Assembly (NCBI GenBank): GCA_964006375.1
Contig: OZ023262.1
Location: 90,181,654 to 90,245,653 of the forward strand
Direction: 5' to 3'
Length of the DNA: 64,000 nucleotides
Origin: Tillus elongatus
Taxonomy: Eukaryota > Arthropoda > Insecta > Coleoptera > Cleridae
Of this stretch, positions 46,173-59,126 are shown in pieces; position 1 is the stretch's first letter; each line of letters begins with the position of its first letter. The notes below the pieces were generated by a model. It ran no database searches and was not told the DNA's origin. It saw only the letters and a list, made by a program, of their open reading frames with translations. Both the position numbers and the translations under genes were made by a program.

Positions 46173-46426
46173 TGTTGTTGTAGCTCGATTACGGGCTCGA
46201 TTACGGTGCCTCAATCTGCCTACTCCCCAAATCTCGCTGGAGATCGTCTCTAAGGTCTCAGTCTGTCCAACCCTAGGCCTAAAAGAGATCTCGAACTACA
46301 ACAACCCAACCCACCTTTGTCCACCGCTCTAAGGAGTAGGCAAATTAAGGCCTTAGAGTTCATGTCCTTACACATTTCCTTTACCTCTTGAAAATGACCC
46401 CAAAACAGGAGCCGAAACGTCGAGTT
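46173..46426. pseudogene. PLE-A head-to-head relic
   Basis: Left part (46173-46292): PLE-A tail on the minus strand (CTCGATTACGG, TGCCTACTCCCCAAATCTCG). Right part (46293-46426): plus-strand tail end, one 70-bp hairpin unit and a diverged start motif (TTGAAAATGACCCC... GGAGCCGAAACGTCGAG). The joint at about 46292 is a third head-to-head junction. The region is more diverged than loci 1 and 2, so it is older. Confidence 0.75.
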
Positions 46427-46837
46427 GTCTCCAGAGATAACAAAGTTGGATCCATCAAATTTGGTACGCTGGTTTATTTCATTAAAACTAAACTATGTTC
46501 ATTAAAAGTAAAATTTAGATGCATAAGTTAAAAGACAAAAAAAGTTATAGGCATTTAAAAGAAAAAAATTGGGGTGTACTCTTCGAACGTAGAAGTCGCA
46601 ATATAAAACGTCAAAACTTGCACCTTTTAGTGGAAGAACCTGAAACGAATACGGGTTATGTAGAGAAAATAACTCGAAAGAACGTTTTACAAACCCTTAA
46701 GTTTCAGCTTCAACCGTCATTGTCCTTCATTTTATTAAAATGTTTCCGGAAAATTAATTTCTAATAGACCCTTTGTCTAATGCTTTAGTGGTAGTTTTAT
46801 TGATAGAGTTTATGGTTTAATAGTCTTTAAGTATTTT
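46427..46837. other. Spacer with a short MITE-T-like part
   Basis: 46440-46560 resembles 965-1010 (AACAAAGTT, TACGC(A/T)GGTTTAT, TAGGCATTTAAAA). The rest is unassigned. Confidence 0.4.
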
Positions 46838-47304
46838 TAGCGAATTTTCGTAGAAAAAAATTCCTGTGGAGGAGAAGGAGACTACGGCTGTCGAATTTTG
46901 AAATGATTTCTTCCAATGAGCGGCACTAGGCCCTTACAGCCCATATCCTAAGTGAGTTTCAGTTTTAGCTGTTTACATGTATACAGAGTCATGAGTTTCT
47001 GCGGTAAAGCTCACTATATCCGTTATTATACTAGATACCAAAAAAGCTGTATACGTTAATTATAGGGTGTCTTGAGGTGCATCTTATTAGATTGTTTTGA
47101 CGATCACGGGCAGGCCCATAAGTCGTTGGTGATACAAATATTTTTTTTTTCGAACACAAAATATTATTTCATTTTTTCATTTTTCATCGACTTATAATGC
47201 ATGTTTGCGGGACCAAAAAATGTATAGCGTTAATCGTTTTAAAGTTATTTCTTTTTCAACTTTTTACACATACCAATAGTATGCCCGCATTCTATCTGAG
47301 GCAA

Positions 47305-48565
47305 AAAACTCGTTTAATAACTAGATCAAAAACAAAGTCCTCTTAAGCTTCAGCGGCAGCAAACCCTTTTGGACTCTTGCTAAATCTATTGGGAATAATT
47401 TCTGCAAGAGCACGTTCCCACCTCTTGTCTCAGGGGATGAAATTGTTTCTACCGCTCTGCGCAAGACTAAACTTTTTGCCTCGCTGTTCACCAGCAATTC
47501 TACTCTCAACCCACCTCCAAATGTTCAACCACCAACAGTCCCCAATTTCGCGCATAAAATGACGGATATCATTTTCAAAACTAAAAAGGTACGAAAGATG
47601 CTCTCTTCTCTTAATACCAGGAAAGCCTCTGGCCTTGACGAGATCACAGCAATTGTTCTCAAAAAATGCGCACCATAACATGCTCCTGTCCTGACTGGTC
47701 TGTTTCAGACATCTTACAATAGAGGCATATTCCCTAGTAACTGGAAAACTGCTCGAGTACACCCCGTCCCCAAGAAAGGATCCAAAGCGCTTCCTAGCAA
47801 CTACAGGCCTATTTCTCTCCTTTCAGTCGTCTCTAAAGTGATGGAAAGGTATATAAACACCGAATTACTAAAATTTCTTGAAAATCACAGTCTAATCCAC
47901 GACAGGGAGTATGGATTCCGTCAGATTCACTTGTTGGCATTTCTGTGGATCGAAATCTCAATTGGTACCAACATGTCACATCAATTGCAGAAGCGGCTGC
48001 TAAGAAATTAGGTTTACTCTTCCGGGCACGCAAATACTTTTCACCAGTTAATCTCTATACCTTATATACTTCAAAAATAAGACCAAACCTCGAATACTGC
48101 TCCCACATCTGGGGTGCTGCTGCCGCTTCTACACTCGCTATCCTGGACTCATTCAGAAGAGAGCTATACGTCTTATCGGTGACCCTACCCTCACCCAGAA
48201 GCTGCCATCCCTTGCCCACCGACGTGCCGTTGTGACCTCTCTCCCTCTCTCTCTCTTTTATAGATATCTGTACGGGCACTGCTCAGGGGAGCTTTCTTCC
48301 ATAGTTCCTCCACCTGCTGCCCCCAACAGATCTACCAGGGGAACAGAGCGAATGCACCCTTTTACTGTTCAGGTGACCAGACATAGAACATCTTGTCCCG
48401 AGGACTTACAAGTTGTGGAATTCCTTGCCGGCACATGTTTTTCCTTCTCCCCTGAACCTCCAAACCTTCAAGTCCAGAATTAACAAGTTGCCTCTTTCCT
48501 CCTTGTCGACACCCACGGTACGATAGTATTTAAGCTGTAAGCCCTCGTGGTGTGTTGTTGAAATT
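47305..48565 (+). pseudogene. LINE-C copy 1, internal deletion
   Basis: The N-terminal RT region is readable: MLSSLNTRKASGLDEIT (about 47600), FPSNWKTARVHPVPKKGS (about 47735) and YRPISLLSVVSKVME (about 47805), with one TAA near 47680. At about 47927 the sequence jumps from the YGFRQ segment straight to LVGISVDRNLNW, removing motifs A, B and C (present in part in copy 2). The C-terminal region follows (LEYCSHIWGAAAAS) and it ends in a GTGTGTTGTTGAAATTTT-A-rich tail. Jockey/CR1-like; clade not fixed. Confidence 0.75.
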
Positions 48566-49139
48566 TTAAAAAAAAATATGAGACGGCGTTTTTACGAATA
48601 GTAAGGAGAGTCTAGTAAAAGTGACGCATTCTGAGAGGTTATCATTTATATTATTTGTCAAAAAAATCGAAATGCTGTATACAGAGCGCTCTCAAATAGT
48701 GACTGAATTTGGAAACATTCAAACTCACATAACTCAATTTTTTGAAATTGAACAACTCCCTATATCTACACTCTAGTTTTTGGAATATGTTTTGCATATT
48801 TTTTTTAAATCTTAATTACCGATTAGGTATATAATTTGAATTTTATGTATTCTTTAAGCGAATTTTTTGTAAAAAATAGTTTTCGCACAAATTTTGTTCT
48901 TTTCTTTCATTGTTCGTAAGATTTTTCTGACATTTTGGTAATTAATAATAAATATTTAATAAATTATTGTAAAAAATGTTATTGCGTTTTTGTGAATTTT
49001 TTTTGCAAATTCTCAGGCACCCTTTTTTTGGGAGTTTCATCAAAAAGCTTTTTGTGAATAATTATTTCGTGGTAGTCGGAAAAATGTTGTACTTTTTCAA
49101 ACAATAAAGTTATTTGATGAAATATGGTACATTGTTTTT

Positions 49140-50255
49140 ACACTGGCCTACCACCAAAACTCTGTACGTGGACAGCAAATTTCCTCTCCAACCGGAGCAT
49201 TTCTGTTGTCGTGGATGGCCATTCCTCTAAACTGTATCCAATTAATGCAAGAGTTCCTCAAGGTTCAGCTTTAGCCCCTACTTTGTTTCTTCTCCACATC
49301 AATGACCTCCTCTCTAGCACATCCAACCCAGTTCACAGTTAGGCGGACGACAGCACCCTCCACTCAAATATACAATATTCTAAGCCAGTCTCTTTAGCCC
49401 AATTAGATGAGGATCGCAGACTCATGGAGGGTTCTATCTCCGTGGATATCCAAAAAATATTAGACTGGGGAAGTAGAAATCTTGTACAATTCAACCCCAC
49501 CAAATCACTGTCTTGCTTTCTTTCTAATAAGAGATACACCAGCCCTAGACCCATTACAATAAACAACGAAGTTATTCAAAGTAATGTGTCCTTTTCACTT
49601 GTTGGCATCTCTGTGGATCGAAATCTCAATTGGCACCAACATGTCACATCAATTGCAGAAGCGGCTGCTAAGAAATTAGGTTTCCTCTTCCGGGCTCCCA
49701 AATACTTTTCAACAGATAATCTCTATACTTGATACACTTCACAAATAAGACCAAACCTCGAATACTGCTCCCAAATCTGGGGTGCTGCTGCCGCTTCTGC
49801 ACTCGCTATCCTGGACTCCATTCAGAAGAGAGCTATACGTCTCATCGGTGACCATACCCTCACCCAAAGGCTGTCATCATTTGCCCACCGACGTGCCGTT
49901 GGTGACCTCTCTCTCTTTAATAGATATCTGCACGGGCACTGCTCAGAGGAGCTTTCTTCCATAGTTCCTCTACCTGCTGCCCCCAAAAGATCTACCAGGG
50001 CAACAGAGCGAATGCACCCTTTTACTGTCCAGGTCACCAGACATAGAACATTTTGTTATGCCCGCTCTTTTGTCCCGAGGACTTTCAAGTTGTGGAATTC
50101 CTTGCCGGCGCATGTTTTTCCTTCTCTCGCGAACCTCCAAACCTTCAAGTCCAGAATGTTGCCTCTTTCCTGCTTGTCGACACCCACGGTACGATGGTAT
50201 TTAGGCTCTAAGCCATCGTGGTGTGTTGCTGAATTAAAAAAACAAACAAAAACTA
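49140..50255 (+). pseudogene. LINE-C copy 2, 5'-truncated
   Basis: It starts inside the RT at TANFLSNRSISVVVDGHSS, then RT motif B VPQGSALAPTLFLLHIND (about 49255). The ADDSTLH motif C follows at about 49345, preceded by an in-frame TAG (49339-49341). It continues through LVGISVDRNLNW, LEYCSQIWGAAAAS, HRRAVGDLSLFNRYLHG and SFVPRTFKLWNSLP. It ends with an A-rich tail (AATTAAAAAAACAAACAAAA). Another stop near 49731. Inserted within the repeat sequence ...ACATTGTTT / TATATAGGTT.... Its 3' part is nearly identical to copy 1. Confidence 0.8.
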
Positions 50256-50375
50256 TATAGGTTATACTGGTAGTCAAATCTGATGCTTGCTTTGATTAAA
50301 AAAATACATATTTGCAATTAAAAACGTTTTAATGAAAATTCACTACCATAACGCACTTGCTGCGTTCAGAATTTT

Positions 50376-51535
<1,160 letters not shown>

Positions 51536-52129
51536 TTATTTATTTTATTTTATTTTAATTTACTACCATTGCACTTTTACGGTTGAGAGCTGTAAACATT
51601 GAAAAAGGCATTTTTACAGGGTAGGTTCCCTTTGAATCATTGCAATCTATGTTGTTTTTTTTACAAATTATTTAGATTTATATAGCTTACCTGTATGTTA
51701 CACCATCACTCAATTGTACTTGCCGGGAAATATACCTTAGTTGTTATAGTTTATTGTATTCTAATCTTTAAGTGCGTTGTTCTGTTTAGAGAGGACATTT
51801 TGTATTATTATCTGTATTTGAAACAGACATGCCTGTTAAAGTTTCTTAGTTGTCGGTGATTGATTCCAAGCGTCATCTGTGTAATGCCGTCAAAGTTGGA
51901 ATATGTTATCTGGTCTTACTGTCTGTGTCGTTTTATGCTTTGGTTTGTGAGCGTTGACAATTTACAAAATAATTAACATTTTTATAGTAAATTTCATTAC
52001 AATACGTCAAAATAGACGTGGTTGATAAGATACAGTAGATATAATCAGATTGTGACAGAAATAATACTTACTGAAACTATATACGTCAAAAACACTACCT
52101 TGAGGAGGCATAGTCGTGTAAATTTCATT
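51536..52129. other. Unassigned AT-rich spacer
   Basis: No feature recognised. Confidence 0.45.
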
Positions 52130-52282
52130 AAAAAGCTGGGTACCTGTGGTGTTAGTGATATTTCTTTTAAAAAATCACTACTAAGGAGATCTCGAATTTT
52201 GAATTTAGAAAAAAATTCTTCAAATGAGCACGAAATAAGACTCCAAGTACACAGATCCAAGGTCAGTTTGAATTTTTAAATG

Positions 52283-52283
<1 letters not shown>
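52130..52283 (+). repeat. MITE-T left half
   Basis: AAAAAATCACTACTAAGGAG ... CCAAGGTCAGTTTGAATTTT, leading into (TA)n. The right half is not present; MLE-1 copy 2 follows the TA tract. Confidence 0.55.

Positions 52284-52365
<82 letters not shown>
52284..52365. repeat. (TA)n microsatellite
   Basis: MLE-1 copy 2 is inserted at its right end. Confidence 0.95.
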
Positions 52366-52369
<4 letters not shown>

Positions 52370-52662
52370 GGCGCATTGAAAACGAAACAGACCGATTTGC
52401 GTCCAGAGATTTTTTTTAAGAAACGCTGAAACACGTCAATTTTAATATTGAGGGGGATATGTTTTGACATAAAACTCAACTTTGTCACATCAACCCCTTA
52501 TGGGTGGCGATAACAACCTTTATATTTTAAATAGGGAACATGGGTCGAATGTTACATCGTTTGAAAGCTCTTTATTTTCTCAATTCAGCACACTAATTTT
52601 TTTGGAAGTTTTATCAACGCGTTTAAAAATTATTCACAATTGAAAATGCAAAAATGCATTTC

Positions 52663-52764
52663 ACTCATTCCGATAAGAAATGTGCTGATAGTCAATGTTT
52701 TGTTGGGTTGTAAACAAAAAATTGACTATCAGAACATTTTATATCGGAATGAGAGAAATGCGGT
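52663..52764. repeat. Hairpin upstream of MLE-1 transposase, copy 2
   Basis: Arms ATTCCGATAAGAAATGTGCT...ATTTTATATCGGAAT around TTGGGTTGTAAAC. The outer arm is also part of the TIR, so the left TIR is followed by an inverted copy of its own inner end. Confidence 0.75.
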
Positions 52765-52829
52765 TTATTATTTCAGTTTATTATCGGTCGGTTTGATACT
52801 GGATAGTACTACCGAAAGTTAATTTCACA

Positions 52830-53170
52830 ATGGTGTATTCTGTAGAAGAAAGAGTTGAAATAATTACTCTTTTTTCCAAAAACGATGACTGTGCCAACCG
52901 TACGGTAAATTTGTATAATAAAAGACATCCGAACAGACATGTTAATAGAAAATACATTTTGGAGTTAGTTGCAAAGTTTCGAAAAAGTGGTTCCGTAGCC
53001 AACAGAAAACGGGATCGTGAACGTGAATTTCCGGTTAGAAATGGGACTACTGAGATTGAAGTTTTAGGACAAATTGCTGCAGACCCAATTTTGGGCACGA
53101 GAAAATTGGCCACTGTTTCAAACATCAAAAGAAAAACTATTCAGCGAATATTGAAGCATCATAAATTTCA
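52830..53170 (+). pseudogene. MLE-1 transposase copy 2, N-terminal part
   Basis: MVYSVEERVEIITLFSKNDD through RKTIQRILKHHKFH, the helix-turn-helix DNA-binding half. It is interrupted at 53171-53174 by the LTR element. An apparent end PK* comes from LTR sequence. It matches copy 1 residue by residue with scattered changes. Confidence 0.85.
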
Positions 53171-53174
53171 CCCG
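53171..53174. other. Target site duplication (left), CCCG
   Basis: CCCG here and at 61199-61202. A 4-bp duplication is normal for Ty3/gypsy integrases. Confidence 0.85.
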
Positions 53175-53598
53175 AAATAAATTGTAACTCCGGTTTACGG
53201 CTTTAAAAGTAAATTTATTTATTTATCCAAAGCTTGGTGAGTTACAATTCATTAAAAAATATGAGAACTGCAAAGACACAAGGCTAAGTCTAATACAGAA
53301 CTAACTAAAATTATGAATCTACACATATTTAATAACTTGGGTGGTATGATGTCGATCATGTGACATCAGGTCATTGCTATGGAAGTTTACAATAAAAAAT
53401 ACTAAATTGCAATTATAAAGTTAACAGAGTTAATGATCTTAATAAACTTGCTAAAGTAGATGTACGTATTACAAAGGAAACGTTTATAAATGCTGAAATG
53501 CAGAATTGCATAAACTATAATATAATGTAAATTAACAATTAGATTTAAAATATTCCTATATACTTATATACAGGGCGAATACATAACTATACATAACT
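53175..53598 (-). repeat. Errantivirus 3' LTR
   Basis: 424 bp, 2 differences from the 5' LTR by direct reading. Confidence 0.9.
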
Positions 53599-53612
53599 CC
53601 TCCATGCCCAGA
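53599..53612 (-). other. Polypurine tract
   Basis: Minus-strand GGGCATGGAGG just before the 3' LTR start; the expected primer site for plus-strand DNA. Short and not pure purine. Confidence 0.5.
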
Positions 53613-53634
53613 TGAAAACATAGGTCTTAGTGAC

Positions 53635-55227
53635 CTAGTTTTTCAGGTTAATGTCTTCTAAGGGAATTTCTCTTATCTCTGCACTTGACACTGCACTTGG
53701 AACTTGGTTCATTATAATGTTTCTATATCTGTACAAACAAAACATTATTATTATTATAAGTAATATGATATATAAGATAATAGTCCATATGTTAAAACTT
53801 GAATGAAATAGTGGTAATTTCATATTCTGTAATGCATCTTTCGTATGTTGCATTTGGTGTAAGATGGGCTGTAGCTCATCGAGGTTGACTGGATCTAATT
53901 TCAGCGGTGTCATTGTTGCTATTTCTTTCTTGAAATTTAGTTGACTCATTTTAATTTCTGGAATCTCCAAATGTGTAATTTGTTTCAAAGGGCTTTTGTA
54001 AGATTGAATGATTTGTTGTCCAAATTGTATCTGGCAATTTTCGGGAATACCAATTATGTATGCACATTCTAAGATAACAGTAACTTTGTTATTTGAACAC
54101 TTTTTGTTGACTATAGTTTCTTGAGGAAACACTGCAATCCATTGATCGTCGTTTACTTTCTGTATTTTTGGGTGATTAAGTTGAGCGGGATGCTGTATAC
54201 AATTTTCGTAGTTGTGGGAAAATTGCATAAGTTGAATCTCACAAGGGCTGTCTTCATTTACTTCTTGGGTACTCTGTGGCAAACACAGATATTCTGCGGC
54301 ACTAATTTCTTTGCATGGGCTACTTGATAAACTGTAGTATCTCTCGTTTAGGATAAGGTATTTTTGATGTGGAATGATAGTATGGAATGTTAAATTAGAA
54401 TTTTTTATAGGTACAGAATAAAGGTGGAAATAATCATAAGATACTGACTCTGTTAAAGGTATTTCAATAACAAAAACTAATTGCATTGACTTATAATAAG
54501 ATTTCACATTAGCGATACTTTCGTAGACTTGAATAGTGTGTTCGGAAATTTCATACGGCAAATGTGGTTTATTTTCAAATGAGGATATTTTGTTAAGTTC
54601 ATTAAGTAAATCCTGTGATTCTATAATAGAGGGATGAACAACATTTAATTTGGCAAAAGTGATAGCATCTACTAATATTTCGAAAGTTTCTTTTATCGCA
54701 ATGGTACCGCTAATCATTTGCATAAGCAACATTTGAATGGTTAAGACAGTCTTTATATTTTCAGTTTTTATGTCGAGTCTATTTATGTTTTCAGTATCTA
54801 AATTGAGTTGAGATTTAAGCTGAATTTGATTATTAGTTATTATTTTTATAGTGTTAGTGAATTTTTCTGCTGCCTCTTGATTTAACGAAATTTGCTCTTT
54901 CAACATAAACCTAACGTTATCTTGATTAAGTGATAATTGTTCAATAGCTTTGTCGTACCGTTCGGCATCCTCTTGATCTAGATTCCCAGTTATTGATTTC
55001 CAAACTGTTCCTAGGCCGTTGATTAGACCTCTGCGTTTTCTGTTCGTATCCGAAAGTAAAAGCTGTTTTTGCAGTTTTTCTGCTTCTGCTATATGATAAA
55101 ATAGTAGGTTTTGATAATTTTCTATTTCGTATGTATAGTTGTCTCCATAAGAAGCGTATTTTAGGTTACTCTCGAGTTTCTGTTGATTTTCTTTTATATA
55201 CTTCAATCCGTTTTTTAAAGGTAGCAT
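53635..55227 (-). CDS. env: Errantivirus Env (fusion-type envelope protein)
   Basis: Open 530-codon frame for an insect-retrovirus envelope protein related to baculovirus F proteins. A furin-like RKRR site lies at about residues 63-66, followed at once by a GLINGLGTVWK-type fusion-peptide region. Next comes a long helical region with coiled-coil character (about 100-200). A membrane anchor (TIILYIILLIIIIMFC) lies near 478-497, then a ~33-residue cytoplasmic tail. The frame is open upstream of the first ATG (55227) and overlaps the end of pol. Because errantivirus env mRNAs are spliced, the true N-terminus and signal peptide probably come from another exon. No stop or shift is seen in the frame. 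Function is not shown. Confidence 0.75.
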   Translation of the reverse strand: MLPLKNGLKYIKENQQKLESNLKYASYGDNYTYEIENYQNLLFYHIAEAEKLQKQLLLSDTNRKRRGLINGLGTVWKSITGNLDQEDAERYDKAIEQLSLNQDNVRFMLKEQISLNQEAAEKFTNTIKIITNNQIQLKSQLNLDTENINRLDIKTENIKTVLTIQMLLMQMISGTIAIKETFEILVDAITFAKLNVVHPSIIESQDLLNELNKISSFENKPHLPYEISEHTIQVYESIANVKSYYKSMQLVFVIEIPLTESVSYDYFHLYSVPIKNSNLTFHTIIPHQKYLILNERYYSLSSSPCKEISAAEYLCLPQSTQEVNEDSPCEIQLMQFSHNYENCIQHPAQLNHPKIQKVNDDQWIAVFPQETIVNKKCSNNKVTVILECAYIIGIPENCQIQFGQQIIQSYKSPLKQITHLEIPEIKMSQLNFKKEIATMTPLKLDPVNLDELQPILHQMQHTKDALQNMKLPLFHSSFNIWTIILYIILLIIIIMFCLYRYRNIIMNQVPSAVSSAEIREIPLEDINLKN

Positions 55228-55325
55228 ATCAAAGGTTCTAATTATGCTCCAATAATTATTTATATTTTGAGCATTGCCAAGTTTGATGGGTAGCAGGCCA
55301 GGGTTGTTTGTGATCTTCGTTATGG

Positions 55326-58300
55326 CTATGTCTTTGGTGTTGATGGTCCGGCAGATTGCGATGAATCTGAAACAATAGGAGGTCTTTTCAATTTTCTCAG
55401 TGGTACTCTTCTTGTGGTATTGGATTGTTGCACTATAGCTTGATTATCTCGAATTTTCTTAATTTTTAATGGACCATTGTATCTTACTCTTGTCTTATTC
55501 CTTAGCTCGTCCTTTTGGTACACTTCCATACCTGGTTTAAATGGGTGTGGTTTTAAGTCTTTATTTCTTTTTGCATGTACAGCAATTTTATGTTCCTCTA
55601 AGGTTTCTTTCACTTTTTCATATGTTTTGTTTAAAAGTTCATGATGTTTTTGCAGATATTGTTCATAAATTTGCATTTGAGCTTCCTGATCAAAAATCTC
55701 GCGACTTGAAGTATGACCTAATAAGAGACTGTAGGGTGTGAAGTTTGTTGCAGAATGTATTGTGGTGTTATACGCTATTAACGCATATTTTATTAAAGAG
55801 GTTATTCTTTCTTTCGGAAATTTTTGTTTTAATATTCTGATGTGTTCTAAGAGAGTAGAATGCATCCTTTCAACAATACCATTTGACTGAGGGTTTCTCG
55901 GTGTTATAAAGTGAGGTTTAATTTTATGTAAGGTTAACAACTTAAGTACTGTATTGTTCGAGAATTCGCTTGCATTATCCATACTGATCTGTTCTGGAAC
56001 ACCATAAAATCTAAAAAAGTCAATTAGGGTGTCGGCAATTTCTACAGCATTTTTAGATTGTATCAGAAATGCCTGTGCAATTTTTGAAAAAGCGTCCACA
56101 AATGTGACGTAATTATGACCTTCTATAACAAATGTATCTGCATGTATAATTTGCATGGGTCTACTGGGTGTATTTGTAAGCATCATTTCTATCTGAGGGG
56201 GATGTCTGTCGTACTTGGCTCGTTGACACATTTCACAAGCATCTATAAACTGTTTCACTAATTGCTGCATCTTTGGAAAATAATATCGGGTAGAAATGTG
56301 TTTTGTAGTTTCTATTATTCCACGATGGTTAGTCTTTCCTGAATGATGAGCGTTAATTATTTCCTGTATCTCATCGTCTTCTATTAAAGGTATTTTGTGT
56401 TTTGGACATGATATTATCTCCGGTGCGTTGTCGTTAAAATGTTTTATGTAGACTCCACTAAAATCTTTGTACATAGCGTCGGTGTCGAAATTGAAATAAT
56501 GTTTTTTATTCGACGCAATATAATTTTTAAAGAATTCTAATATTTCTTGTTCGTTATTATTGCGGGAAATTTGAACAAAAAACTTATCCTGTTTCCCTAC
56601 TCTCAAATGTTTCACTGTTCTAGGATTATTGAGGACTGTTGTTGTTATAAAATATTGATTTGGTTTTGATTCGATGGCATCTTCGGATATTTTAATAGCT
56701 TCTTTTGGTTCTAAATTAATATTAGAATGATCACTCTCTAAAAGTACGTCTTCAAAAGGTAATCTCCTTTGATAAACGGTGGGTCTCAAATTTTCTCGTA
56801 CAGTCCTGGGTGATGGAGTATTTAATTCACGATCTTGATTCCTCTCTTCTTCTTCATCGACATTTGCTATCATTGATTGGTTATCGTTGTCGTTATTTTC
56901 TTTCGTTAAAGTGTTGAGTTGTATACGAGATAAAGCATCTGCATTTGTGTTGTACTTGCCTTTTTTATAAATTATCTTGTAATCAAACTCTTCTAGTTTC
57001 AATCGCCATCTGACGAGTTTCGAGTTTGGTTCTTTTAAATTCATAAGCCATACAAGTGGGCGGTGGTCGGTGTATATATAAAATTTGCGACCAAACAGAT
57101 ACGGTCTGAAATATTTTGTGGCCCATACTATTGCAAGTAATTCCTTCTCAATCGTAGAATATTTTTGCTCAGAGTCATTTAATGTTCTTGAGGCATAACA
57201 AACTGGGCGGTCTGAACCTATGTTTCCTTGGCTTAGTACGGCTCCTAATGCGACATTACTAGCGTCTGTTGTTAGAATAAATGGTTTCGTAAAATCAGGA
57301 TATTGTAAAATCGGGTCATTTATTAAAATTTTCTTGCATGTTTCAAAGGCGTTGATGAAATATTCGGTATGTCTTATTTCTGCACCCTTTTTTAAACAAG
57401 CTGTAAGAGGTTTGGTTAATTTTGCAAAGTTTTTACAAAATTTTCTGTAATATCATATTAAACCTAAAAATCCCTTAATTTCTTTTCTATTACGTGGTAA
57501 TGGGTTCTTAACGATGGCTTCAATTTTATCTGGGTTCGGTGTAACGCCGGCACTGGTAATTTGATGCCCCAGGTATGCTATTTCTTTTCGCAAAAATTCG
57601 CTCTTATCCAATTGTATTTTTAATCTTGTTTGTCTTAGTCTTTCAAACACTTCTCTGAGTTTTTCCATATGTTCTTGGAGTGACGTTGAAAATATTACTA
57701 TATCATCCATATATGCAAAGCAGATTTCATTTTGCAACCCTCTTAAGACGTTGTCGATAGTTTTCTTGAAAGTGCTGGGAGAATTCCGCAACCCAGCTGG
57801 AATTTTAGTAAATTCAAAATGACCATTGTTAGTTGAAAACGCAGTTTTTTCAGTGTCTTCAGGAGATATTTCTATTTGGTGATAACCTAAAGCTTAGTTA
57901 AGGGTGGTAAAATATTGACTTTTTCCTAGTTTGTCTAAAATATCCGATATATCTGGAATTGGGTATTTGTCTTCTACAGTACGTTCATTTACTCTTCTGT
58001 AGTCAACGACCATTTTCCATTTTTTATTTCCACTATCATCTGCCCTTTTAGGTACAATAAGGACAGGTGAACTCCAAGGTGATATAGAGTTTCGTATGAT
58101 GCCTTGTTGTAGGAGAGTATCTACTTGCCTTTTTACTTCTTGTTTATGCACTTCCGGCAGGCGATAAGACTTAACAAAAATTGGATCTTCGTTGTTAAGA
58201 CGAATTTTGTGTTTTACAGTATTAGTAAAAGATAAAGGTTCTCCTTCAACATAAAATATATCTCTATATTCTTCACACAGTTGTCCAACGGCATTTTGTT

Positions 58301-59126
58301 CCTCGGCATTTAAATGATCTATACGCACATTTTTTAAATTTGATTTTCGTTTCTCATCCCAATCGATATCAAAATCAATATCCATTGGTTCACTATCACG
58401 ATCTAAATTATTGCACTCAATTTCGTTAAATTCCTCCGCAGGCAATGGTTTTGTAAATTTTATACTGATAGATTTTTCACTAACATTTATAACAGTGGTT
58501 GTTGCAAAACCATTTTGAATTTTTACTAAGGCAGTAGGTGTTTGAATATTTTTGCATAATTGCGTTGCATTAATAATACCAAATTTACTATTTATATTAA
58601 CAGGTAATTTTACGAGTTTTTGGCAACGAGGTTCAATAAATATTTCATGTAATGTAATTATAGAGTGATTTTTTACTGTCTTTATTTCTTTGTTGAAATT
58701 ATCTGAAATAAATACAGGAATTTCTGTATTTTTTGTTTTTAAAATTCGTCTCGAAAAATCAATGCTTGCCCCTAAATTTTGTAGTAGATCTAAACCTATT
58801 AAACCATGATATTCTGGATGCACATCGTAAACATAAAATTTGTGTAATAATGGACCAACCTTAAAGGTCCTTGGCAAAGGAATAATGGCTATTTTATCGT
58901 GAAAACTAGACGAATGGGTTGATTTTATCTGAAAAGGTTCGGTACTTGTAAAGTTGGAGTAATATTTGTCTACAATAGAGTTACTTAAAAGTGATTTAGT
59001 TGATCCTGTGTCTATCATTAATTTAAAATTAACACCCGGTATAATTACGTAAGGAAGTTTACAGCTATTCTCGGTGTTAATTGATATTAAATTTGGCTTA
59101 TATCTGAGGCTTCTATTGGAAAATTT
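55326..59126 (-). pseudogene. pol: Errantivirus pol, inactivated
   Basis: Order: protease with DTGST (about 59010); RT N-terminus (YRLPEVHKQEVKRQVD, WKMVVDYRRVN); RT palm with YMDD at about 57710; Ty3-type RNase H (TTDASNVALGAVLSQG, TDHRPLVW); integrase with an HHCC zinc finger (HHSG...CEMCQ, about 56345-56220), DDE core residues in HADTF, SMDNASEF and NGIVERM, and a basic C-terminus. Lesions: TAA at 57894-57896 right after the motif A Asp position, which itself reads Asn; TGA at 57453-57455 at the RT/RNase H connection. The frame enters from gag by a -1 shift. Protease and integrase domains look intact, but a full polyprotein cannot be made. Confidence 0.85.

Larger units (their letters stand above)
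46838..50375 (+). repeat. MITE-T long unit split by two LINE-C copies
   Basis: The left half (46838-46965) has no TA core. It is followed by the long right-part sequence seen at 11500-12060: GAGTTTCTGCGGTAAAGCTC at 46990, GGGTGTCTTGAGGTGCATC at 47065, GAAATATGGTACATTGTTT at 49116, TATATAGGTTATACTGG at 50255, and the TIR-like end ACCATAACGCACTTGCTGCG at 50343-50364. LINE-C copies at about 47305-48565 and 49140-50255 interrupt it. Between them, 48566-49139 carries unassigned repeat sequence. Confidence 0.55.
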
